Shown here piece by piece: positions 7,516 to 15,134 of a DNA stretch of 61,523 bases (position 1 is the first letter of the stretch; every line of letters starts with the position of its first letter). The notes under the pieces were generated by a model. The model saw only the letters and a list, made by a program, of their open reading frames with translations, had not been told where the DNA came from and searched no databases. Location of the stretch: the NCBI GenBank assembly GCA_964428475.1, contig CAYRYO010000006.1, positions 1-61,523 of the forward strand. Reading direction: 5' to 3'. The DNA is from JARICQ01 sp964428475 (GTDB lineage Bacteria > Bacillota > Clostridia > Tissierellales > Tissierellaceae). Made by a program: the position numbers and the translations under genes.

Positions 7516-9042
7516 TTACCCCCAATATTTACTATCTAGAGTTCTATATCTTATAGCTTCTAAAATATGATTTTCTCTGATGTTTTTTTCATTCTCTAGA
7601 TCAGCTATAGTCCTTGAAACTTTAAGCAATTTGTTATAAGTTCTACCTGTAAAATTATATTTTTTAAATGCACGATTCATTATAAGCTCAGAGTTTTTAT
7701 CAAGAGCACAATATTTATTTAAATCATTAGGTGATATTTCAGAATTGCTATTTATATCCATACCTTCAAATCTATTCAATTGAATTTTCCTTGCACGATT
7801 TACCCTTTCCCTTATTTCACTTGAAGTTTCTTCTTTTGCACTTTGTTTTAAATCTTCATACTTTACAGGCGAAACTTCGATATGGATATCAATTCTATCT
7901 AAAAGAGGATTACTTATCTTACCGAGATATTTATCTATACTCGACTGACTACAATTGCATTGGTGAAATGGATCTCCTAAGTACCCACATGGACAAGGAT
8001 TCATACTAGCTATTAACATAAATTTTGATGGAAAAGTGAGACTTGCCTTAGCCCTTGAAATAGTAACAAATCCATCTTCTAAGGGTTGTCTTAAAACCTC
8101 TAACACGCTCTTTTTAAACTCAGGCAATTCATCTAAAAACAAGACCCCATTATGCGCAAGGGATACTTCACCTGGCTTAGGTACTCTACCTCCACCAATA
8201 AGTGCTACTTGTGAAGCAGTATGATGAGGAGCTCTAAATTGTCTGCTATCTATCAATTGACTAGAAGATAGTAATCCCGATATACTATAAATTTTGGTGA
8301 CTTCTATAGCTTCTTCAAAGGTAAGACCTGGCATTATTGTAGGGAGTCTTCTTGCTGCCATAGTTTTACCCGCTCCAGGCGGACCTATTATCAGACAATT
8401 GTGGAATCCTGAAGCAGCAATTTCCAAAGCCCTTTTAAGTCCAGTCTGTCCTTTTATATCTGAAAAATCCAGATTATGTTTAATATCATTAATAGCTATT
8501 TGTAAGCTATTTTTATATGGTTTGATATGTAGTTCACTATTTAAATAATCTACTACTTCTGTTAAATGTTTTACTGGGATTATCTCTATACCTTCTATTG
8601 CTCCACATTCTTCTTTGTTGCCATATGGAATTATACATCTAGATTTATTCATTTGCCTCATAGCTATTACCATAGGCAGTGCTCCCTCTATTGCATTTAT
8701 CTTTCCATCCAATGAAAGTTCCCCTATTAATATTAAATCTTCCATATTTGATATACGAACTATTCCTGAAGATTTTAAAATACCAATTGCAATAGATAAA
8801 TCTATCTGTGATCCTTCTTTTTTCAGATTAGCTGGTGCAAGATTGATGGTTATTCTACTTAGCGGAAATTCGTAACCACTATTTTTAATTGCTGAGCGCA
8901 CTCTTTCTTTAGATTCCTTAATAGAAATATCAGGCAATCCCACTATATTAAAGACAGGGATACCTCTAGCTAAATCAGTTTCTACTTCTACATTCCATCC
9001 ATCTAAACCTTGAAGTACACAAGTATTTACTTTGGAATACAT
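7516..9042 (-). CDS. comM: YifB/ComM family Mg-chelatase-like AAA+ ATPase
   Basis: 508 residues from the ATG at 9042, which has GAGGAG 8 bases upstream; a GTG three codons earlier overlaps that site and is less likely. The N-terminal Lon-like fold (NTCVLQGLDGWNVEVETDLA, GLPDISIKESKERVRSAIKN) precedes the AAA+ core with Walker A GPPGAGKTMAARR (about 221-233), Walker B-like GVLFLDELPEF, and the zinc-type MNPCPCGYLGD segment. The C-terminal domain has RAYNKLLKVSRTIADLE-like sequence. Known ComM proteins are helicases that promote branch migration of recombining DNA; the pairing with dprA fits. The symbol is assigned by family. Confidence 0.9.
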   Translation of the reverse strand: MYSKVNTCVLQGLDGWNVEVETDLARGIPVFNIVGLPDISIKESKERVRSAIKNSGYEFPLSRITINLAPANLKKEGSQIDLSIAIGILKSSGIVRISNMEDLILIGELSLDGKINAIEGALPMVIAMRQMNKSRCIIPYGNKEECGAIEGIEIIPVKHLTEVVDYLNSELHIKPYKNSLQIAINDIKHNLDFSDIKGQTGLKRALEIAASGFHNCLIIGPPGAGKTMAARRLPTIMPGLTFEEAIEVTKIYSISGLLSSSQLIDSRQFRAPHHTASQVALIGGGRVPKPGEVSLAHNGVLFLDELPEFKKSVLEVLRQPLEDGFVTISRAKASLTFPSKFMLIASMNPCPCGYLGDPFHQCNCSQSSIDKYLGKISNPLLDRIDIHIEVSPVKYEDLKQSAKEETSSEIRERVNRARKIQLNRFEGMDINSNSEISPNDLNKYCALDKNSELIMNRAFKKYNFTGRTYNKLLKVSRTIADLENEKNIRENHILEAIRYRTLDSKYWG

Positions 9043-9111
9043 AGGAAACACTCCTCTACAATTTATAAATTTCCTTGGTAATAGTGCAAATAATATCTTT
9101 ATCTATTTTTT

Positions 9112-9468
9112 TCAACAAAATGCATTTTCAATATGGTTTATCTTTATATCTTCTGTCAAATATACTTCCATGATATCATATCTAGGTTGATAATTTAAAT
9201 ACCTTCTTACATTGATATAGATTTTAGAACAATTTATTATCTTTCTTTGCTTGTTTTTATTTACAGCTTCACAAGGAAGTCCAAATGCCAAGCTTGTCCT
9301 CGTCTTCACTTCTATAAATGCTAATATTTTATTTTTCTTATCAAACGCTATAATATCAATTTCACCTATATTATTTCTATAATTCAATTCTAAAATAACA
9401 TATCCCTGATTTACAAGATATGACTTACAAAGCAATTCTCCTTTTCTGCCTTTTGAAATATTATTCAT
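9112..9468 (-). CDS. yraN: YraN family putative endonuclease-fold protein (UPF0102)
   Basis: 118 residues starting MNNISKGRKGELLCKSYL. The restriction-endonuclease-like core is intact: GE at about 9-10, NNIGEIDIIAFDKKNKILAF, and IEVKTRTS, giving the E/D/ExK arrangement of the family. Its cellular role is unknown, though it usually lies beside rnhB or the dprA/comM genes. The ATG at 9468 is chosen because it lies 4 bases after the ylqH stop; longer frames overlap ylqH by about 35 bases. It is the last gene of the rplS-to-yraN run. Confidence 0.88.
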   Translation of the reverse strand: MNNISKGRKGELLCKSYLVNQGYVILELNYRNNIGEIDIIAFDKKNKILAFIEVKTRTSLAFGLPCEAVNKNKQRKIINCSKIYINVRRYLNYQPRYDIMEVYLTEDIKINHIENAFC

Positions 9469-9472
9469 ATTT

Positions 9473-9742
9473 TTACCTTTCTTTTTTCGAATCCAAACTA
9501 TAGACATAAAATATTATCTCAGCTACAACTTCATACAATTCTTCTGGTATTTGTTCATCTATATCTAACCCAATTAACTTATCCACTAAATCTTTATCTT
9601 CATATATAGTGATATTTTCATCTATAGCCTTCTGTAAAATATTTTTAGCAACTACACCTTGCCCCTTTGCTATTACTTTAGGAGAGATATCATCTTTTGA
9701 ATATTTTAATGCTACGGCTTTATTTTTATTGTTTTTATCCAT
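9473..9742 (-). CDS. ylqH: FlhB C-terminal-domain-like protein (YlqH type)
   Basis: 89 residues resembling only the cytoplasmic C-terminal part of the flagellar export gate protein FlhB: KAVALKYSKDDISPKVIAKG, NILQKAIDENITIYEDKDLV and IPEELYEVVAEIIFYVY are the conserved blocks. The self-cleaving NPTH motif and all membrane segments are absent. This is a known stand-alone form, placed beside ylqG in Bacillus too, so it is not a broken flhB. It lies 2 bases after ylqG. Function is unproven; a regulatory role in export is inferred from similarity. Confidence 0.85.
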   Translation of the reverse strand: MDKNNKNKAVALKYSKDDISPKVIAKGQGVVAKNILQKAIDENITIYEDKDLVDKLIGLDIDEQIPEELYEVVAEIIFYVYSLDSKKER

Positions 9743-9744
9743 TT

Positions 9745-11325
9745 TTACACCTTTACATCCAGATAATATGTAGAACTTGATTTCGGACTTCCATTGATTG
9801 TATCAATAATATCTATCTCATCTTCAAAAACATAGTTAATGGTTTTTACTTTATAACCTAAGTTTATAATTTTTTGTATTAGGATTTCTTCATTTTTTTG
9901 GAATAAATCTAAATGTTTTTTTTCCATTCCCATTTTTATACCCAGATTATATCCTGTAAAATTACAGGATATTTTTATGTTTCCAATACTATGTGTGTTT
10001 AAATTGATAAATACATTTGTATTATCTTTATTTGATTTTTTATTATTTTTTTTAATGAAATTCATAACTCCATTTAGGTCATATTTCTTATGAGTAATTG
10101 GTATTAATGTAAATAATAAGTTTTTATTTATATCAGTTAAAAAATCATTTTTATTTTTTAACTCTATCACTTCTTTATTTATATTAAATTTACCATGAGA
10201 TTTAATTTTATCTATTATGTCTTGAATTTCAAAAATTGTACCTTTAATCTCTTTTAAGCCATCTTGATCCGATGTTTCTTCTGTAATAAATAAATCTTTA
10301 AATGTATTTTCACCTAATTTTGTCTTTAATACATTTTGTAAATTATTCCGTTTTTCAATAAATTTTTCAGGAGTTTGGTTTAACTCCTGCATATTTATTA
10401 TATTATTTAGATTTGGCTTAATATCATTTTTAATAAAAAACGTAATAAGCTTAGCTAAGCCATCTTTTAAATTTATGCTACTATTTTCAGCAAGAATATC
10501 TTTTATATCAATAGTTATATCTTTTTCTTTAAAATCTATATTTTCTTTTATCACTATTAGATTTTTTATATCAGATTTTAAACTTAATACCTTATTTATA
10601 TGACTGTTATTTATATCAATCTCAGAACCCGTTTTTACATCATTTGATTTAAACTCAATTGCTTTATTAGTGATTCTAGCATTAAATGTGTCTTTATTAA
10701 AAACCTTAGCATTTAATTCTTCTTTATTGGTATCTAGGGTAATTAATGTTTTTTTATCTGCTTGAATATTTGAATTGTTTTCATTGTTTCGAATTTCATC
10801 TTTTGAAACATTATAATCCTTAAGCATTTTTTCTGATCTTACTTCATTTAATATAATAACCCTTTCATCTTCAGCAATAGAATCTAGCTGTATTACTTTG
10901 TCCAAAATTTTTATACTATTATTTATGTTTTCTCTACTTAAAGCAACATTACCTTTAATAAGATTCTTAACCATATCTAAAGATGTTTTATTTTCTTCTA
11001 TATTCATATTTTTTAGTAATTTCAAAATAGAACTATCCGAATCGTTTTTATTTGTTGTGCTTAACTGTTCTAATTCTTCTTTATTCATTGCCTTTATAAG
11101 TATTTCATTTTTACTAGATGATTTAACTAAGAAGGTCAATTCGTCACCTATATTCACCGTGACATCTGAGTCTAAAGTTGCAGGCAATACATTTCTACCT
11201 TTTGTCTCTATTAAAACCTTAGATCCAAAAATATCTATTATCTTGCCTTTAAATATTGTATTTTTATTTAAAAAATTATTTTCATCTACCTTAAAATTAT
11301 TTATTAAATATTGATTTATCTTCAA
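9745..11325 (-). CDS. ylqG: YlqG-type protein with FliK-like C-terminal domain
   Basis: 526 residues, very rich in Lys, Asn and Ile. After an N-terminal block (NTIFKGKIIDIFGSKVLIET, GDELTFLVK) comes a long poorly conserved middle (about 90-400). The last 110 residues (VFINLNTHSIGNIKISCNFT, NLGIKM, LIQKIINLGYKVKTINYVFE) have the alternating pattern of the flagellar hook-length control C-terminal domain. In Bacillus the neighbour order rbgA-rnhB-ylqG-ylqH is the same. The TTG at 11325 is chosen with AGGTG in front; a GTG nine bases earlier overlaps that site. Role not established; the FliK/FlhB-like pairing with ylqH suggests a partner relationship. Confidence 0.7.
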   Translation of the reverse strand: MKINQYLINNFKVDENNFLNKNTIFKGKIIDIFGSKVLIETKGRNVLPATLDSDVTVNIGDELTFLVKSSSKNEILIKAMNKEELEQLSTTNKNDSDSSILKLLKNMNIEENKTSLDMVKNLIKGNVALSRENINNSIKILDKVIQLDSIAEDERVIILNEVRSEKMLKDYNVSKDEIRNNENNSNIQADKKTLITLDTNKEELNAKVFNKDTFNARITNKAIEFKSNDVKTGSEIDINNSHINKVLSLKSDIKNLIVIKENIDFKEKDITIDIKDILAENSSINLKDGLAKLITFFIKNDIKPNLNNIINMQELNQTPEKFIEKRNNLQNVLKTKLGENTFKDLFITEETSDQDGLKEIKGTIFEIQDIIDKIKSHGKFNINKEVIELKNKNDFLTDINKNLLFTLIPITHKKYDLNGVMNFIKKNNKKSNKDNTNVFINLNTHSIGNIKISCNFTGYNLGIKMGMEKKHLDLFQKNEEILIQKIINLGYKVKTINYVFEDEIDIIDTINGSPKSSSTYYLDVKV

Positions 11326-11341
11326 ATTAATCACCTATCAA

Positions 11342-11953
11342 TCATTTATTTAAGATCTTTTTTAAAAAAGTCATTCTATGAATGGGAGAAGGCCCAATTT
11401 CTAGTATATATTCTCTATGCTCCTTTGTTCCATATCCCTTATGCTTTTTAAAATTATATCCTTTATATAAATCATCCCAATCACTACATAGATTGTCCCT
11501 ATACACTTTTGCTATTATAGATGCACAGGCTATGCCATGGCTTTTTTCATCACCTTTAACGATAGCTTTACTAGGTATATTGCAATTAATTTCTTCAGCA
11601 TCTATCAATAAAAACTCAGATTTAATTTCATTTCCGTCTTTATCGCTTAAGTTCTTTACAGCTCTTTTCATAGCTAATTTAGTACTTTCCTTGATATTTA
11701 TCTTATCTATAATATCAGGACTTACTCTGCCTATACCGACGGCAATTGATTTTTCAAGTATTATATTATATAAGTAATTTCGTTTTTTCTCACTTAATTT
11801 CTTTGAATCATTTACTCCTTCAATCCTTAACCCTCTAGGCATAATGATTGCGCAGGCAAGCACATCTCCTGCCAAGCAACCTCTGCCAACTTCATCTATG
11901 CATGCGATATAATTATATCCTATCTTGTAAATTTCTTCTTCTAATTTTAGCAA
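11342..11953 (-). CDS. rnhB: Ribonuclease HII
   Basis: 203 residues, cleaving the RNA strand of RNA-DNA hybrids and single ribonucleotides in DNA. The active-site block IACIDEVGRGCLAGDV (about 17-32) holds the Asp-Glu pair, LLIDAEE and AIVKGDEKSHGIACASIIAKV hold the remaining acidic residues, and RHKGYGT-like (FKKHKGYGTKEH) follows. Start is TTG at 11953, with GAGGAG 9 bases upstream inside the last codons of rbgA. Part of the rplS-rbgA-rnhB-ylqG-ylqH series. Confidence 0.95.
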   Translation of the reverse strand: MLKLEEEIYKIGYNYIACIDEVGRGCLAGDVLACAIIMPRGLRIEGVNDSKKLSEKKRNYLYNIILEKSIAVGIGRVSPDIIDKINIKESTKLAMKRAVKNLSDKDGNEIKSEFLLIDAEEINCNIPSKAIVKGDEKSHGIACASIIAKVYRDNLCSDWDDLYKGYNFKKHKGYGTKEHREYILEIGPSPIHRMTFLKKILNK

Positions 11954-11959
11954 AATAGA

Positions 11960-12814
11960 CTACTCCTCTTCATTAGGATATTCTAATGTTATATTCCCAA
12001 TTATACCTTTTCTAAATTCATCTAATATGATGTTACTAACTTTTGTATAGTCGACTTCTCCGCCACTTATAATACATCCTCTTCGCCTTCCTATATCTTC
12101 CATGACATCAAGTCCAGTCTTATCATCTATGTCGATTCCATATCTATTGCATATCAACTCTGGTGAAACTATTATCAGCCTCTCAATAAGTCTTAGTGCT
12201 AATGTTTCTGTATCCAATATCTCATCTTTAATAGCACCAGTAAATGCCAAGTTTAAACCTACACTTGTGTCTTCAAATTTAGGCCATAGTATTCCTGGGG
12301 TATCGAGCAATTCTAGTTTACCCTTTATCTTTATCCATTGATTGGTCTTTGTCACTCCTGGTCTGTTTCCTGTCTTTGCACCTTTCCTACCTGATAGACT
12401 GTTGATCAAAGTAGATTTGCCTACATTAGGTATTCCGAGTATCATAGCCCTAATAGGCCTGCTGATTATACCTTTATTTTCATATGCTTTTCTTTTTTCA
12501 GCTGTAACCTCATACGAGGCAGTAATTAGTCGCTCAATTCCCTTCCCTTGAATAGAATTTAATAGTACAGAATTTATTTTATTTTCTTGAAAATAACTTT
12601 GCCATAGTTGATTTCCAGTTTGATTAGCTAGATCATATTTATTTAAAATAACTATTCTTGGCTTATCTTTGATAATATTGTCTATTAGAGGATTTTGACT
12701 GCTGTATGGTATTCTTGCATCAATCAATTCATACACAATATCTACCATCTTTAAACTCTTTTCAATAGATTCTCTTGTTTTTTTCATATGTCCTGGATAC
12801 CAATTTATATTCAT
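11960..12814 (-). CDS. rbgA: Ribosome biogenesis GTPase RbgA (YlqF)
   Basis: 284 residues from the ATG at 12814 (MNINWYPGHMKKTRESI, the family's N-terminus); the earlier in-frame GTG adds four unmatched residues. A circularly permuted GTPase: the G4 motif LNKYDLA (about 62-68) precedes G1 GIPNVGKSTLINSLSG (about 129-144) and G3 DTPGILWPK. It completes the late steps of 50S assembly in Firmicutes. It lies downstream of rplS across a short terminator-like hairpin and overlaps the rnhB ribosome site. Confidence 0.95.
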   Translation of the reverse strand: MNINWYPGHMKKTRESIEKSLKMVDIVYELIDARIPYSSQNPLIDNIIKDKPRIVILNKYDLANQTGNQLWQSYFQENKINSVLLNSIQGKGIERLITASYEVTAEKRKAYENKGIISRPIRAMILGIPNVGKSTLINSLSGRKGAKTGNRPGVTKTNQWIKIKGKLELLDTPGILWPKFEDTSVGLNLAFTGAIKDEILDTETLALRLIERLIIVSPELICNRYGIDIDDKTGLDVMEDIGRRRGCIISGGEVDYTKVSNIILDEFRKGIIGNITLEYPNEEE

Positions 12815-12834
12815 ATCTTCACCCACTTAAATAA

Positions 12835-12859
12835 AATTGGGACTTTAATAGTCCCAATT
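12835..12859 (-). terminator. Hairpin terminator after rplS
   Basis: 9-base perfect arms (AATTGGGAC / GTCCCAATT) with a 7-base loop. On the minus strand it ends in TTTTATTT. It sits 3 bases after the rplS stop and would limit read-through into rbgA. Confidence 0.7.
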
Positions 12860-12861
12860 GA

Positions 12862-13209
12862 TTAGTAAAATCTCTTTTCTTTAACTTTAGCTGCCTTACC
12901 TTGTCTATCTCTTAGGTAGAATAGTCTTGCCCTTCTTATTTTACCTTTTCTAGTAACAGTTAGTTTCTCAATTCTTGGAGAATGAACTGGAAAAGTTCTC
13001 TCTACTCCTACTCCATAAGAAAGTCTTCTAACAGTAAATGTACTTCTAACACCTTCACCTTGTTTTTTAATAACTGTTCCCTCATATGTTTGAATTCTCT
13101 CACGACTACCTTCTACTACTTTATAATCAACTTTTACAGTATCTCCAACATTAAAGTCTGTTAAGTTTTCTTTTACTTGAGCATCTTCTATCATTTTAAT
13201 TAAATCCAT
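12862..13209 (-). CDS. rplS: 50S ribosomal protein L19
   Basis: 115 residues, the family length. Typical blocks: FNVGDTVKVDYKVVEGSRER, RIQTYEGTVI, VERTFPVHSPRIEKL and RRARLFYLRDRQGKAAK. L19 sits at the 30S-50S interface. ATG start with GGGAGG upstream. It has its own promoter candidate and a leader of about 60 bases, and is followed by a hairpin, so it can be expressed independently of both trmD and rbgA. Confidence 0.98.
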   Translation of the reverse strand: MDLIKMIEDAQVKENLTDFNVGDTVKVDYKVVEGSRERIQTYEGTVIKKQGEGVRSTFTVRRLSYGVGVERTFPVHSPRIEKLTVTRKGKIRRARLFYLRDRQGKAAKVKEKRFY

Positions 13210-13219
13210 TGTATATCCT

Positions 13220-13271
13220 CCCTTCTTGCTAGACGTTCTTGTAATCAGAGGACCGCCTGTAATTCCACATG
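13220..13271 (-). ncRNA. Putative L19 (rplS) leader RNA
   Basis: The short transcript leader between the rplS promoter and start contains AGGCGGTCCTCTG on the minus strand, much more GC-rich than surrounding DNA, and repeated CUAGC-type ends (CCTAGCATG near the 5' side, CGTCTAGCAAG near the 3' side). Position and sequence resemble the L19 leader family of low-GC Gram-positives, which is believed to bind L19 for autoregulation. The match is from memory, not from a covariance search. Confidence 0.45.
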
Positions 13272-13277
13272 CTAGGT

Positions 13278-13306
13278 ATTATAACATATGTTTTATTGCA
13301 AAACAA
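13278..13306 (-). promoter_or_regulatory. rplS promoter
   Basis: Minus-strand -35 TTGTTT (13306-13301), a 17-base spacer and a perfect -10 TATAAT (13283-13278). Transcription would start near 13271, giving a leader of about 60 bases before rplS. Confidence 0.7.
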
Positions 13307-13319
13307 CTAATTTATTTTA

Positions 13320-14045
13320 TTATAAATTCTTCGTAACTTCAGATAACATTTCTAATTCTTTTTCATTTAAATTACACTCTTGAATTAAATCTGGTCTTTT
13401 AAGTAGAGTTGCTTTAAAAGATTCCAACTTTCTCCAATCATCAATCTTCTTATGATCTCCAGAAATCAAAACTTCTGGAACAGGATGTCCGTTAAAGACT
13501 CTTGGACGTGTGTATTGGGGACTCTCTAAAAGTCCATTGTAATGAGAATCTTTTTTATATGACTCTTCAGATCTAAGAACTCCAGGTAGTAGCCTTATTA
13601 TAGAATCGATAAGTACCATTGCTGGAAGTTCTCCTCCCGTAAGTACGAAATCTCCTATTGATATCTCTTCATCTATATAATTCTCAATTATCCTGTTATC
13701 TAAACCTTCATAATGTCCACATAGTAGCACAATATGCTTTTCATTGGATAGCTCATTTACAAGTTTTTGGTTTATTTTTTTACCCTGTGGCGATAAATAT
13801 ATAACTCTGGAGTCTTTATTTTTGACACTTTGTATCGCATCAAATACAGGCTCTGGTTTAATTAGCATTCCATTTCCACCACCAAATGGGTAGTCATCTA
13901 CCTTTTTATGCTTGTTTTTAGAAAAGTCTCTTATATTAATATTGTTAATTAGAACCTTTTCACCTTCTATTGCCTTACCTATTATGCTCCACTCTAAAAA
14001 CGAAGTGAAAAATTCAGGAAACAAACTCAATATATCAATTTTCAT
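13320..14045 (-). CDS. trmD: tRNA (guanine-37-N1)-methyltransferase
   Basis: 241 residues. Uses S-adenosylmethionine to methylate G37 next to the anticodon and so prevents frameshifting. SPOUT knot features are clear: MKIDILSLFPEFF at the N-terminus, DYPFGGGNGMLIKPEP (about 51-66), VIYLSPQGK, LLCGHYEGLDNRI and SIGDFVLTGGELPAM, with RPRVFNGHPVPEVL in the C-terminal domain. Its ATG overlaps the rimM stop by 4 bases, so the two are translationally coupled. Confidence 0.97.
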   Translation of the reverse strand: MKIDILSLFPEFFTSFLEWSIIGKAIEGEKVLINNINIRDFSKNKHKKVDDYPFGGGNGMLIKPEPVFDAIQSVKNKDSRVIYLSPQGKKINQKLVNELSNEKHIVLLCGHYEGLDNRIIENYIDEEISIGDFVLTGGELPAMVLIDSIIRLLPGVLRSEESYKKDSHYNGLLESPQYTRPRVFNGHPVPEVLISGDHKKIDDWRKLESFKATLLKRPDLIQECNLNEKELEMLSEVTKNL

Positions 14046-14545
14046 TCTAACATACCTTCTATAGGATCTATATATATTTTTTTCTCTTCTATATCGATCT
14101 TTTTAACAAATTCTTTTACAGCGGGTATCAAGTACTCTTTTCCATTTTCACTATCCTTAACAAGATAAACGTCATTGCCAGGTCCCTGAATTACATCTAT
14201 CAAAATGCCTATTAAATTCATATCTATATCAAATATCTCTGAATCTAAAATCTCATGAATGAAAAAATGATCTTTAGGTAATTTAATTTTCCCTTGTTCA
14301 TCTACATATATAAAGCAATCTTTAAAATCTTTGATTTCATTTATATCACTATATTCTTTGAATTTTAGAATAACAAGGTTTTTATGATATTTTACCCCAT
14401 CGATTTGAACCTGAATTTTCTCATCGCCTATATAGGCATTCTCAAGTATATCAAATCGTTTTATATCATCAGTTAAAGGATAAACCTTTACTTCTCCTCT
14501 TATTCCATGGGTATTTGTTATTTTGCCTACAATTATATAATCCAT
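14042..14545 (-). CDS. rimM: 16S rRNA processing/30S maturation factor RimM
   Basis: 167 residues with the RimM N-terminal barrel (VGKITNTHGIRGEVKVYPLT, about 6-25) and the PRC-barrel half (IHEILDSEIFDIDMNLIGIL, VYLVKDSENGKEYLIPAVKEF). Assists assembly of the 30S head. It follows khpA by 35 bases and overlaps trmD by 4 bases, in the conserved rpsP-khpA-rimM-trmD order. Confidence 0.96.
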   Translation of the reverse strand: MDYIIVGKITNTHGIRGEVKVYPLTDDIKRFDILENAYIGDEKIQVQIDGVKYHKNLVILKFKEYSDINEIKDFKDCFIYVDEQGKIKLPKDHFFIHEILDSEIFDIDMNLIGILIDVIQGPGNDVYLVKDSENGKEYLIPAVKEFVKKIDIEEKKIYIDPIEGMLE

Positions 14546-14580
14546 TTTTCCACCTATTTCAAGTTTTTCAACATTTATCC

Positions 14581-14817
14581 TTAGTTTTTTTGGATAATCT
14601 CTACTACAACTCTTTTATTGTCTTTTATCGCTGCTGCCTTTACTACTGTCCTTATTGCCTTTGCGATTCTTCCTTGTTTCCCTATTACTTTACCCATATC
14701 TTCATCTGCTACTTTAAGCTCTATGATAATAGACTGACTACCTTCTACCTCATTTACTTGAACCTCATCTGGATTATCAACAAGTGATTTAGCTATAAAC
14801 TCTACTAATTCTCCCAA
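14581..14817 (-). CDS. khpA: KH-domain RNA-binding protein KhpA
   Basis: 78 residues with one KH domain; the GxxG loop is GKQG in DMGKVIGKQGRIAKAIRTVV (about 39-58). KhpA proteins bind RNA, often with KhpB, and affect cell elongation in Firmicutes. Start is TTG at 14817, with GGAGG 7 bases before it; no ATG is available near. It lies 18 bases after rpsP. Confidence 0.93.
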   Translation of the reverse strand: MGELVEFIAKSLVDNPDEVQVNEVEGSQSIIIELKVADEDMGKVIGKQGRIAKAIRTVVKAAAIKDNKRVVVEIIQKN

Positions 14818-14835
14818 CTTGGCACCTCCTAAATA

Positions 14836-15102
14836 CTATTCTTCGCTAACAGTTTTTTCCTCATATACACCACTGTTTTTAAATAATCTATCTACAGTAT
14901 CAGTTGGTTTTGCTCCTTTTCCTATCCAGTTAATCACTTTTTCATTATCTACCTTAACTGTTTTAGGTTCAGTCAATGGATTATAGTATCCAATTTCTTC
15001 AATAAACCTTCCATCTCTAGCCCTACGAGAATCTGCAACAACTATTCTGTAAAAAGGGTTTTTCTTTGAACCAATTCTTTTTAATCTAATCTTTACTGAC
15101 AT
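14836..15102 (-). CDS. rpsP: 30S ribosomal protein S16
   Basis: 88 residues. MSVKIRLKRIGSKKNPFYRI, VADSRRARDGRFIEEIGYYN and the acidic-tailed C-terminus are standard for S16. AAGGAGGTGAAAAT precedes the ATG. It lies 32 bases after ffh in the ylxM-ffh-rpsP-khpA-rimM-trmD operon. Confidence 0.98.
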   Translation of the reverse strand: MSVKIRLKRIGSKKNPFYRIVVADSRRARDGRFIEEIGYYNPLTEPKTVKVDNEKVINWIGKGAKPTDTVDRLFKNSGVYEEKTVSEE

Positions 15103-15134
15103 ATTTTCACCTCCTTAAAATATATACAACTCAT

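Noticed and set aside
9473..9742. flhB pseudogene
   Set aside because: The frame is intact, has its own ribosome site and matches the known stand-alone FlhB C-terminal-domain family located beside ylqG in other Firmicutes.
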